Shown piece after piece: positions 9,188 through 17,357 of a DNA stretch of 64,000 bases. The stretch is from DASQPR01 sp963727415 (GTDB lineage: Bacteria > Actinomycetota > Actinomycetes > Mycobacteriales > Micromonosporaceae): contig CAVSGF010000003.1 of assembly GCA_963727415.1 (NCBI GenBank), forward strand, positions 310,001 to 374,000, written 5' to 3'. Position 1 is the stretch's first letter. Every line of letters begins with the position of its first letter. A program made the position numbers and the translations under genes. The notes under the pieces are model-generated. The model worked only from the letters and a program-made list of their open reading frames with translations, was not told the DNA's origin and did not search any database.

Positions 9188-10063
9188 TCAGGCGGCGAGG
9201 CCGGCCACCTGCGCCGCCTGCTGTACCGCCTGGCTGAGGGTGGTGGCGGCACGCCCAATCAGCCGAGCGAGGTCTCCGCTGCTGACCAACAGCTCACCCC
9301 GGGCGATCCCCTGGTCCGAGTCGGCGAGCGCTTGGGCGTACGGCTCCGGGATGCCGGCCTGGGTCAGCACGGCGACGTACTCGTCGGCGGGCAGGTCGCG
9401 GTAGCCGATCGAGCGGCCCGTCGCCGCGCTCACCGCCGTGGCGAGATCCGGGTAGCCGAAGGGCTGGTCGCCGCCGAGTTCGTAGATCTTGCCGGCCTGG
9501 TCATCGGCGACCAGTACGGCGGCGGCCGCCTCGGCATAGTCGGCGCGCGCGGCGCCGCTGACCCGGCCGTCGCCCGCGCTGCCGACGACCGCGCCCTGGG
9601 CGACGTAGCCGGGTAGTTGGGCGGTGTAGTTCTCCAGGTACCAGCCGTTTCGAAGCAGCACGTACGGCACGCCCGAGTCGATCAGCGCTTTCTCGGTGCC
9701 CTGGTGCTCGGCGGCCAGCAGCAGGCCACTGCGATCGGCGTTGGCGATGCTGGTGTACGCCAGCAGCCTCACCCCCGCAGCCTTTGCCGCCTCGATGACG
9801 TTGCGGTGCTGCGCCTCCCGCTGGCCCATCTCGGTGCCGGAGACCAGCAGCACCTTCTCGGCGCCGGCCAGCGCCTCCCGCAGCGAGACCGGGTCCTGGT
9901 AGTCGGCGGCTCGGACCCGGACCCCGCGTGCGGCCAGATCACTGAGTCGGTCGATGTCCCGGCCGGTGGCGACGATCTTGGCCGCGGGCACCCCCCGCCG
10001 CAGGAGGGATTCGACGACGTGGCGGCCGAGCTGTCCGGTGGCACCGGTGACGACGATGGTCAT
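9188..10063 (-). CDS. NmrA/QorB-like NAD(P)-binding oxidoreductase
   Basis: 291 aa. An N-terminal Rossmann motif TGATGQLGRHVVESLLRRG is followed by an atypical SDR fold: VLLVSGTEMGQREAQHRNVI, LLAYTSIANADRS and LRNGWYLENYT. This is the layout of QorB-type quinone reductases and NmrA-like redox sensors. The start at 10063 has GAGAGGA upstream. It diverges from the HxlR regulator at 10161, a very common pairing in which HxlR represses the reductase and is relieved by electrophiles or quinones. Confidence 0.85.
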   Translation of the reverse strand: MTIVVTGATGQLGRHVVESLLRRGVPAAKIVATGRDIDRLSDLAARGVRVRAADYQDPVSLREALAGAEKVLLVSGTEMGQREAQHRNVIEAAKAAGVRLLAYTSIANADRSGLLLAAEHQGTEKALIDSGVPYVLLRNGWYLENYTAQLPGYVAQGAVVGSAGDGRVSGAARADYAEAAAAVLVADDQAGKIYELGGDQPFGYPDLATAVSAATGRSIGYRDLPADEYVAVLTQAGIPEPYAQALADSDQGIARGELLVSSGDLARLIGRAATTLSQAVQQAAQVAGLAA

Positions 10064-10131
10064 GAGTGTCCTCTCATCAGTGGCTTGCACCCTGAGCCAA
10101 CCGTCGAGGTCACCGTGTACTTCCCAACAGA

Positions 10132-10158
10132 TAGTACGCACTTTGAAGTAAGGTACTA
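10132..10158. promoter_or_regulatory. Candidate HxlR operator
   Basis: TAGTAC (10132-10137) and GTACTA (10153-10158) form a perfect inverted repeat separated by 15 bp, directly in front of the HxlR start and 70-95 bp upstream of the divergent reductase. HxlR proteins recognise GTAC-type half sites. A further GTAC lies at 10117-10120. Confidence 0.55.
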
Positions 10159-10160
10159 GC

Positions 10161-10541
10161 ATGCAGGTAAGTACGCTGGCGCAGATCCGGCTCGACGAGC
10201 AGTACCCGGACGGTGTGTTCCCGGCCAACTGCCCCAGCCGGGTGGTCCTCGACCACGTCACCAGCAAATGGGGCGTGCTCGTGCTGGTCTCCCTGACCAA
10301 CGGGCCGAAGAGGTGGAGTGAACTGCGCCGCAAAGCCCAGGGCATCAGCGAGAAGATGCTCGCGCAGACGCTCAAGACGCTGGAGGCCGACGGGCTGGTG
10401 CATCGGGCGCCGCAGCCGATCATCCCGCCTCGGGTCGACTACAGCCTCACCGAACTGGGTCAGGAACTCGCGGCGGTGTTGGTGCCACTGCTCACCTGGG
10501 TCGCCGACCACGCCGACGAGATCCTTGATCCCCGGGCCTGA
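10161..10541 (+). CDS. HxlR family transcriptional regulator
   Basis: 126 aa winged-helix protein. It has the conserved Cys (PANCPSRVVLDHVTSKWGVL), the segment GPKRWSELRRKAQGISEKML with the recognition helix, and the wing region VDYSLTELGQEL. The N-terminal Cys is the usual redox sensor of HxlR/YodB/QorR proteins, so quinone or diamide stress is a reasonable inferred signal. Divergent from the QorB-like reductase, with an inverted repeat between them. Confidence 0.88.
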   Translation: MQVSTLAQIRLDEQYPDGVFPANCPSRVVLDHVTSKWGVLVLVSLTNGPKRWSELRRKAQGISEKMLAQTLKTLEADGLVHRAPQPIIPPRVDYSLTELGQELAAVLVPLLTWVADHADEILDPRA

Positions 10542-10574
10542 CCCGGGCTGGCCGAGGCGGGCCGGCCGAGGCGG

Positions 10575-10752
10575 CGAGCGCAGGACCCCGCATAGACCTG
10601 AGCCGGCAATTGAGCTGGCCGCGGACGGCACCCTCGATCAGATTGTTCGCGTACTGCTCGACGTGATGCCACGTGGATGGGGCCAGCATCGAGTACGGCA
10701 GGGTGGACTCGGGGGTCCCATCGGCGACCACCTCGGACGGTATTGCCTTCAA
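10575..10752 (-). pseudogene. IS6-like transposase C-terminal remnant
   Basis: The minus frame reads LAPSTWHHVEQYANNLIEGA then LNCRLRSMRG. This closely follows the conserved end of IS6-family transposases (HHVExYANNxIEADHxxLKxRLRPMRG). Only this short part remains and no intact inverted repeats are visible. It explains part of the gene-poor stretch after the HxlR gene. Confidence 0.5.
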
Positions 10753-11124
10753 TGTGGACGGCGCGCGGCAGATGAACCGGCCGCCGCATCAGCGTTGCGA
10801 CGTTCTGACACAAGCACGTCTATGACGCTGCCCGTGCTGACCAGCACATCGAGCAGCCCTCGCCTGCTCTGAATGATTGGCGGATAGCGGTGCATGGCTG
10901 TCCTTCGGTCATTTCCCCCAAAACCCACAAAGACTGCGCTACAGCGACGCCAGGCATGCAATGCTCTCACCGAGAGCGCTCTTCCCAGATGCATTGACGA
11001 GGCTCCGGCCAACACAGATCATCGCAGCCCAGAGGGACCTTTCACTGCGTCTACACGCCGATTCGGGCATCACCGGCCGAGTTGGTCCACGGATCCGGGA
11101 TTAGCCGCTCAGTGGGGGCCAGGG
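10753..11124. other. Gap without a recognisable gene
   Basis: No convincing coding sequence. The frame leading into the exporter stays open from 10894, but its codons before 11125 translate to a low-complexity Arg/Pro/Ser-rich stretch unlike an MFS N-terminus. The region presumably holds the exporter promoter and decayed DNA behind the IS6 remnant. Confidence 0.4.
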
Positions 11125-12570
11125 ATGAACGCAGAAGTGGAGCGAGGTGGGGGCATCCCCGGCTCCGTGGCGGCAGCGGGCGGGCGCAGATGGTGGGTCC
11201 TTGTCGGTTGCTGCCTGGGGTTGTTCGTGCTGATGCTCGACTCCACCGAGGTCGTCTTGGCGCTCCCGGCGATCGACAAGGACCTCAACCTGTCCGAGGC
11301 CGGCCTGCAGTGGGTGCAGAACGGCTATCTGTTGATGCTGGCGGCGACGGTGATCGCCAGCGGCCGGCTCGGCGACATCATCGGCCGCCGGAAGGTCTAC
11401 ATCGGTGGCATCCTCATCTTCGCCCTCGGAACACTCCTGGCGGCGCTCTCCACCGGAGAGCTGATGCTGATCGCGGCGCGGCTCATCCAAGGTATCGGCG
11501 GGTGCGCGATGTTCGCACTCAGCCTGGCGATCGCCTCCAACGCCTTCCCGCCCGAGCGCCAGGCGACGGCGGTCGGTGTTTGGGCCGCCATCTCCTCGAT
11601 CGGCGTCGGCATCGGGCCGCTGCTCGGCGGCGTGCTGGTCGACTCGATCGGCTGGCGGTGGATCTTCTGGACCTACCTGCCGTTCTGCGCGGCGGCGATC
11701 GTCATCATCGGCGTCTTCGCCTCCGAGAGCCGAGATGAAAGAGCGAGACAGCGAATCGACGTGCTGGGACTTGTCACCGTCACGGCCGGACTCGCCTTGG
11801 TCGTCCTGGCCCTGGTCGAATCCGAAGTCTGGGGCGCTGCGGCGCTCGTGCCCGCGGCCGCCGGCCTGGCCGCGCTGGCCGCCTTCTGGGTGATCGAACA
11901 CCGGGTCGAGGAGCCGCTCGTCGACTTCTCGCTGTTCAACAACCGCGTCTTTCTCGGGGCGTCGGTGGCGGCATTCGCGCTCGTCGGTTCCTACTGGACC
12001 ACGATGTTTTACGAGCCTCAGTTCCTGCAGGGCTCGCTCGGCTACTCGGTGATCGCAGCCGGTGCCATGATCCTGCCGATCACATTGCCGATGATCTTCA
12101 TATCGCCGTTCACCGGAAAGCTGATGGCACGCGTCGGCGCCAGGCCCCTTCTGGTCAGCGGGCTGCTCGTCGCCGCGGCGGCGATCGCCGCGATCGCCCT
12201 CCTCGGCAGGAGCCACGGATACCCGGCCATCTTCGTTCCATACCTCGTCTACGGGATCGCTCTGGCGTTGCTGTACGCGCCGGTCTCGAGTGCGGCGATG
12301 GCGGCTCTACCCAGGCCTAAGGCTGGAGTGGCCGCCGGCGTCCTCGGGATGGTGCGCCTAATGGCCGGCGCGCTGCTTCTCGCGGTGAGCGGCGCGATCT
12401 TCGAGAACCTCAACGACACCGCCAAAGTCAGCGCCGACGCGGTTTCGGCAGCGCTCATCGTCCCAGGGGCCGTGCTGCTCATCAGTGCCGTGATCGCCTT
12501 CGTCTTCCTGCCGGCACACGCAAAGCACGAGCACCCGGCACGGATCGAGCATCACCGCTTCCACTTCTAG
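11125..12570 (+). CDS. MFS multidrug exporter, DHA2 (14-TMS) family
   Basis: 481 aa from ATG 11125. About 14 hydrophobic segments. The N-terminal half has LMLDSTEVVLALPAIDKDL, the DHA2 form of motif C/D1, and RLGDIIGRRKVYIGGILIF (motif A: GxLxDRxGRR). The segment GVWAAISSIGVGIGPLLGGV is the antiporter motif C. A hydrophilic tail is rich in His (HAKHEHPARIEHHRFHF). Proton-driven export of drugs or metabolites is expected. No regulator lies next to it. Confidence 0.85.
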   Translation: MNAEVERGGGIPGSVAAAGGRRWWVLVGCCLGLFVLMLDSTEVVLALPAIDKDLNLSEAGLQWVQNGYLLMLAATVIASGRLGDIIGRRKVYIGGILIFALGTLLAALSTGELMLIAARLIQGIGGCAMFALSLAIASNAFPPERQATAVGVWAAISSIGVGIGPLLGGVLVDSIGWRWIFWTYLPFCAAAIVIIGVFASESRDERARQRIDVLGLVTVTAGLALVVLALVESEVWGAAALVPAAAGLAALAAFWVIEHRVEEPLVDFSLFNNRVFLGASVAAFALVGSYWTTMFYEPQFLQGSLGYSVIAAGAMILPITLPMIFISPFTGKLMARVGARPLLVSGLLVAAAAIAAIALLGRSHGYPAIFVPYLVYGIALALLYAPVSSAAMAALPRPKAGVAAGVLGMVRLMAGALLLAVSGAIFENLNDTAKVSADAVSAALIVPGAVLLISAVIAFVFLPAHAKHEHPARIEHHRFHF

Positions 12571-12839
12571 GAAGAACGCGGAGCACGTCGAAGCGCACCG
12601 CCACCATGATGGCCTAGGCCGAAGCGCAAACGCGCGCCGTCGTCGCGCCAGCACCTGGGGGTCCGGCCGGCGGATCGCCTTGTTGATCGCGTGCTCGATG
12701 ACGCTCGCGAAAGCACCCTTTCGTGGCGTGAACCCTTAGGGATTCGGCCGACCGGGCGACCACCCGGGAGCGACGCGTTTTCGTAATCGCCCCTTTTCTG
12801 TGCGCAAGTGGTAGATATCGCACTGCGAAGGGAGAACTG

Positions 12840-14516
12840 ATGAAGCGAGTTACTGCGGCGCTGGTGGCGCTGGGAGCCGCCCCGCTCCTGCTCGGAACCG
12901 CCGCGACGGCAACGGCAAGCAATGGGGGCCCGTGGAGTGCGAGTGTGCCGTTCACGAATGTCGTCGCTAGCACTCCGACGACCGGTGGAGGCTATCCGGT
13001 ACCGCCGGGTGCGCGCGTTCCCACGGCCGGAACCTGCCGTTCGGGCCCGTTCGATGCGAATCACTCCGAGTCGTGGCTGGCGGTCAAGCCCGGGACGGAA
13101 GATCTTGTCGGCAGCTCGAAATTCTTCTTCGACAAGTACTCGACCTTCTACATGTTCTACCTCGGCGCGTACCAGATCTCGAACGGTTCGCCCGTCAGCA
13201 ACAATCAGGTCCAGGGCTACGAGTGCACCACAGTCGGAACGCAACAGATGCCGCCGAGCTGGACAAACACCACCGACCCGAACGCCGACTTCGACACCCA
13301 GGGCCGCGTCTACCAAACCATGCTGCCGTACAACTCGTTCTTCGACGCGTCGAAGCTCCATCCAGATGCAGAAATCGACGTGTCCTACAGCGACGACATG
13401 GGCCGCCACTGGGTGAAAGGCAACGGCGGAAAGCCGCTCGAGCCATCGAACCACGCATCGGCCAAACAGTTCGGCCACGTCCAGGACAAGCAATGGATCG
13501 CCGTCAACCACATCGTCGGCAACCCGTTCCAAGACCACGTCTACGCAGCCTGGGCGGTGTTCAACGGCGCGGCGATCAAGGTGCGGATGGCAGTCTCGCG
13601 CGACCGCGGTCAGACATTCGCCAAGGCGGTCACGATCGCACCACCATCACAGGTCAGTGCCGGCGCTACATTCGTATACCCGTCGATCGACGCGGCTGGG
13701 AACGTTTACGTCGCGGTCGTCTCATTCCCGCCGAATGGCGGCGCATCGACGATTTATGTCGCTCGCTCGACCGACGACGCCCGCACGTTCGGCACGTTCG
13801 TACCGATCACGACGGTGACCGCGGTCCCGAACGGGGTGCTGCCGAACACCCGCTTCCGGGACGGCATCACCGAGGGCTTTGCCGCCAGCCCGACGTACCC
13901 GGGCCACCTCTATCTCACCTATGAGGATTGGGACGCGGTCGCCGGCAAGATGAACGTCAAGTTCACGCAGTCCACGAACGGCGGGGCCACCTGGTCGACA
14001 CCATCAACGGTGAACGACAACGTCGACCCGGCCGGTATGCCCACCGACCAGTTCCAGCCATCGGTGGCAGCCGGGCCCAATGGCGCGGTGGCGGTGGCCT
14101 TCTACGACCGTCGCGAGGCATGCCCGAGCGATCCGAGCGTCCTTCCCGGCGATGTCGGCCGTACGAACTTCTGCATCAACACATCGCTGCAGGCCTACAA
14201 GGACACCGGCAACGGAGCGGTTCCAGTTGGCGCAAACGAACGGATCTCGCAATACACCTGGGATCCCGAGCAGCCAGGACAGAGTCTCGGCGGCCTTGCG
14301 CAGTACCCATGTGCCGCAGCCAGAGATGTGTGTCCAACGGGAGGCGGCTTCATCGGCGACTACTTCGCGCTCGCGATCTCCGAAGGCAACATCTACGCGC
14401 TGATGGTCTCGACTCACTACCCGTCGGACGTGACCGCGGACGGTGGCGGTCCGATCTACTACCAGCAACAGGTCCTTGCAACAGTGCATCGCTCTGACAT
14501 CGGTACCGGCTACTGA
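12840..14516 (+). CDS. Secreted BNR/Asp-box repeat protein (sialidase-like beta-propeller)
   Basis: 558 aa. Residues 1-27 are a Sec signal peptide (MKR then ALVALGAAPLLLG, cleavage near ATAS). The mature protein has several Asp-box repeats, SYSDDMGRHW, AVSRDRGQTF, ARSTDDARTF and TQSTNGGATW, spaced as blades of a sialidase-type propeller. Cys residues near the ends (CRSGPF, CPSDPS, CAAARDVC) suggest disulphides. The Arg triad of true sialidases cannot be confirmed by eye, so substrate is unknown. The start has GGGAGAA upstream and a TAGATAT -10-like box near 12812. A strong terminator follows. Confidence 0.75.
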   Translation: MKRVTAALVALGAAPLLLGTAATATASNGGPWSASVPFTNVVASTPTTGGGYPVPPGARVPTAGTCRSGPFDANHSESWLAVKPGTEDLVGSSKFFFDKYSTFYMFYLGAYQISNGSPVSNNQVQGYECTTVGTQQMPPSWTNTTDPNADFDTQGRVYQTMLPYNSFFDASKLHPDAEIDVSYSDDMGRHWVKGNGGKPLEPSNHASAKQFGHVQDKQWIAVNHIVGNPFQDHVYAAWAVFNGAAIKVRMAVSRDRGQTFAKAVTIAPPSQVSAGATFVYPSIDAAGNVYVAVVSFPPNGGASTIYVARSTDDARTFGTFVPITTVTAVPNGVLPNTRFRDGITEGFAASPTYPGHLYLTYEDWDAVAGKMNVKFTQSTNGGATWSTPSTVNDNVDPAGMPTDQFQPSVAAGPNGAVAVAFYDRREACPSDPSVLPGDVGRTNFCINTSLQAYKDTGNGAVPVGANERISQYTWDPEQPGQSLGGLAQYPCAAARDVCPTGGGFIGDYFALAISEGNIYALMVSTHYPSDVTADGGGPIYYQQQVLATVHRSDIGTGY

Positions 14517-14521
14517 TAGGC

Positions 14522-14553
14522 GGTGGGAGGGCCGAGCCGTCGGCCCTCCCACC
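14522..14553 (+). terminator. Strong intrinsic hairpin after the BNR protein
   Basis: A 14-bp perfect GC-rich stem, GGTGGGAGGGCCGA (14522-14535) and TCGGCCCTCCCACC (14540-14553), with a 4-nt loop, begins 5 nt after the stop. It also separates this gene from the convergent radical SAM gene. Confidence 0.85.
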
Positions 14554-14611
14554 AGCAGTATCCGCCGCGAACCGAGGTACGCGGATCTGCCGCCGGGTGA
14601 AGGTCGAACGC

Positions 14612-15730
14612 CTATGCTCCTGCCATCACGCAGGCGGGATCGTCCGCAAGTGGGTCACCGGTGTGAGCGTATGCGCGTGCCCGGGAGCCGCCGCACAAGT
14701 CGGCATGCTGGCAACTGCCGCAGCGGCCGGTGAACCGAGCGGCGCGGATCTCGCGCAGCAGTGGGTCGTCGCGGTAGATATCGCGAAGCGTGCGCTGGCG
14801 CACGTTGCCCAACGCGAGGGGCAGGAAGCCAGCCGGGTACACCTCACCGTCGTGTGCCACGAACAGGATTCCCTTGCCATCGCGCGTCCTCGCGGTGTGC
14901 GCGCTCGGCCGGCCGGTGGCGGGGCCGAGCAGATCTCGTAGGCGTGCGGTGAGAGTCCGGTACAACTCGTCGTCCGGTGCCGGCTTCCCGGCTCGGCGGT
15001 CGGCGACGACCCGCCGGAAGAACGGTGCCTCCACGGTCCGTACGACGAAGCCATAGTGCGAGGCGTCGTACAAGAAGTGGCAGACGTCCTCGTGTTCGGC
15101 CGGGGTGACCGGGTCGATGGCGACCCCACGTCCGACCTGCACCAGGAAGAAGGCCTCCCACATGCGTACCCCGTCGGCGGCGATGATCGCGGCGATGTCG
15201 GCCAGTTCGTCGATGTTGGCGCGCATCACAGTGGTGTTGACCTGGACGTTCAGCCCGGCCGCCACCAGCGCGCGGATCGCGTCGCGGGTGAGGTCGTAGT
15301 GCCCTGGAATGCCGCGTACCGCATCGTGTGTGGCCGCCTGCGCGCCGTCCAGGCTGATCGACACCGCCTTGACGCCGGATTGGGCGATCCGCTCGATCGC
15401 CTCCGGCGTGAGCCGGGGCGTGACCGACGGTGACAAGGCCACCGGCACGCCGAGCGAAACCGCGTGCTCGACGAGGTCGAACAGGTCTGGCCGCAGCAGG
15501 CAGTCGCCGCCGGTGAGGACCAGGATCGGGTACGGCCGGCCGAAGCCCGCCACCTGTGCAATCAGGTCGAGCCCCTCGGCCCGAGTGAGCTGTTCGGGCA
15601 GCGGGTCGGGCGTGGCACTGGCGCGGCAGTGCCGGCAGGCCAGCAGGCACGCGCGGGTGGTCTCCCAGAACACCAGCATCGGACGGTGCTCGAAATTCAC
15701 CTGCCGACGTATGCCGGACGTTGTAGTCAA
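14612..15730 (-). CDS. Radical SAM/SPASM-domain protein linked to HemG
   Basis: 372 aa. The [4Fe-4S]-SAM motif is C28-LLA-C32-RH-C35. A GGD motif (VLTGGDCLL) for SAM binding follows, and the C-terminus has a SPASM-type Cys cluster, CGSCQHADLCGG...C. I choose a TTG start at 15730: GGAGGA lies 8 nt upstream and the TTG overlaps the HemG stop (TTGA), so the pair is translationally coupled. The family includes haem-pathway enzymes such as AhbD/NirJ and peptide-modifying SPASM proteins. Coupling to HemG favours a tetrapyrrole role, but that is inference. Confidence 0.8.
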   Translation of the reverse strand: MTTTSGIRRQVNFEHRPMLVFWETTRACLLACRHCRASATPDPLPEQLTRAEGLDLIAQVAGFGRPYPILVLTGGDCLLRPDLFDLVEHAVSLGVPVALSPSVTPRLTPEAIERIAQSGVKAVSISLDGAQAATHDAVRGIPGHYDLTRDAIRALVAAGLNVQVNTTVMRANIDELADIAAIIAADGVRMWEAFFLVQVGRGVAIDPVTPAEHEDVCHFLYDASHYGFVVRTVEAPFFRRVVADRRAGKPAPDDELYRTLTARLRDLLGPATGRPSAHTARTRDGKGILFVAHDGEVYPAGFLPLALGNVRQRTLRDIYRDDPLLREIRAARFTGRCGSCQHADLCGGSRARAYAHTGDPLADDPACVMAGA

Positions 15731-17130
15731 CGCAGCATTCCTCCTTGCCGTTGCAGCGGTGCCAGTCCCGCGGCGACGCTGCGGGCCGTTTCTTCTCCCT
15801 GGGCCACGCACGCGGCCAGGCTCGCGCCTCGGTATCCGGCCCCGGTCAGGTGGATTCCCGGCAGCGCCCGAAGCGCGCCGTCGATCCGATCCAGTCGGTT
15901 TTGATGGCCCACGGTGTATTGCGGGATCGCCCGCGACCAGCGTTGGACGAGCACCTGCGCCGGCGGCGCCGCCACCCCCATCGCCTCGACCAACTCCTCG
16001 TGCACCTGACCGGCCAGTACGTCATCGGACACGGCCGCGGCAGCGTCGCCCTGCCCCGTGATGAGGCACCGGATCGGGGAGACGGTGTGACCGGCCAACG
16101 GCGGCCACTTGGCTGCCAGCCAGGTGCAGCCGGTGAGCAGACGGCGCTCGGCCGGGGGTACGAGGAAACCGGTGGCGTCCAGCGGGCGGACGATCGCGTC
16201 GTGCGGATAGGCGAGGGTGACGCTCGTGATGTTGCCGTAACGCACTCCGCGTAGCGCTGAGGCGATCGCCGGACTGATCGCCTCAAGCAGATCGGCCGCG
16301 ACGTAGGCCGGTACGGCGAGCACCACCGAGTCCACCTCCAGCGGCGGGCCAGGATCAAGCCGCAGGAGGTAACCGTCGGCGGCCGGTTCCAGGGCTGTCA
16401 CGGCGGTGCCGGGCCGCACATCACAGCTGGCGACGGCGGTGGCGAGCGCGTCGATGAGACGTCCGAGTCCGCCCTCCAGGGTGGTGAACGCCGGCCCGGA
16501 CGGCGCGGCTCCGACGTACTGCCGCCGGAGGGCTAGATAGAGGCTGCGGTTCGCGCGGGCCAACGCCGCGATCTCGGGTGCCACAGAGCCTGCGCTAAGC
16601 TCGTCGATCTGTCCGCCATTCGCGCCGGCGAGCATGGGTTCCACCAGGCGTTCGCAGACCTGGTCGCCGAACCGGGCGCGCACTATCTCACCGACCGACG
16701 GGTCTGCCGGCAGTGGAGTGCGGGGCGCCACCAGATCGAGCGCTGCCCGTACGACCCCTGCTGGCGAGAGCAGCCCGGAGCGCAGCAACGGCCACGGCCT
16801 TCCGGACAGGCCGAACAACGGTCCGGTCGGTACCCGTCGTAGCCTGCCCCGCGACCACAGATAGCTGCCGGTCACGCCCGGTGCCACCATCGCCCCGGAA
16901 AGGCCCAGCTCGTCGATGAGGTCGCGCAACTGGGGAGAGCGTGCGCTGATGGTGTCCGGCCCTACGTCAACTGGTACATCCAGCAGGTGCCGCGTATAAA
17001 CCTTGCCGCCGAGGCGCCGGTCGGCCTCGATCAGAGTGATCTTCGCCGAAGTCGTCTGGCACAGGCGATACGCGGTCGTCAACCCACTGATGCCTCCGCC
17101 GACCACCGCTATGTGCGGTCGGACAACCAC
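15727..17130 (-). CDS. hemG: Protoporphyrinogen/coproporphyrinogen III oxidase
   Basis: 467 aa FAD enzyme. The N-terminal dinucleotide site is HIAVVGGGISGLTTAYRL, followed by LIEADRRLGGKVYT, GPDTISAR and the C-terminal FAD motif GIHLTGAGYRGASLAACVAQG. It oxidises (copro/proto)porphyrinogen with O2 in haem synthesis; in actinobacteria this enzyme normally acts on coproporphyrinogen (CgoX). The start is GTG 17130, with AGGGAG 7 nt upstream. Longer in-frame starts encode Arg/Pro-rich non-homologous sequence. First gene of an operon with the radical SAM gene. Other haem genes are not nearby. Confidence 0.85.
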   Translation of the reverse strand: MVVRPHIAVVGGGISGLTTAYRLCQTTSAKITLIEADRRLGGKVYTRHLLDVPVDVGPDTISARSPQLRDLIDELGLSGAMVAPGVTGSYLWSRGRLRRVPTGPLFGLSGRPWPLLRSGLLSPAGVVRAALDLVAPRTPLPADPSVGEIVRARFGDQVCERLVEPMLAGANGGQIDELSAGSVAPEIAALARANRSLYLALRRQYVGAAPSGPAFTTLEGGLGRLIDALATAVASCDVRPGTAVTALEPAADGYLLRLDPGPPLEVDSVVLAVPAYVAADLLEAISPAIASALRGVRYGNITSVTLAYPHDAIVRPLDATGFLVPPAERRLLTGCTWLAAKWPPLAGHTVSPIRCLITGQGDAAAAVSDDVLAGQVHEELVEAMGVAAPPAQVLVQRWSRAIPQYTVGHQNRLDRIDGALRALPGIHLTGAGYRGASLAACVAQGEETARSVAAGLAPLQRQGGMLR

Positions 17131-17357
17131 CTCTGTCTCCCTTCGCCTGGCCACGACGGCGACCCGCGTTGGCCACATACCCCCGATTACCTTGGTCGCG
17201 GCGGGTGAGTTCGTTAAGGGCCGACAGCCCCGGGCGGCTCGGGACCCACGGCCTGTAAGGGTCCGGTACGCCGGCGCTGGTGCTCGGTCAGGCAGACTTC
17301 GGCAGGAACGTGGCCGCTGCGTGACGGTGGAAGCGATCGATAGCAAAGGGATCAGAC

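Noticed and set aside
11101..12216. 371-codon minus frame opposite the DHA2 exporter
   Set aside because: Asp/Arg/Gln-rich shadow of a membrane-protein gene; no domain recognised.
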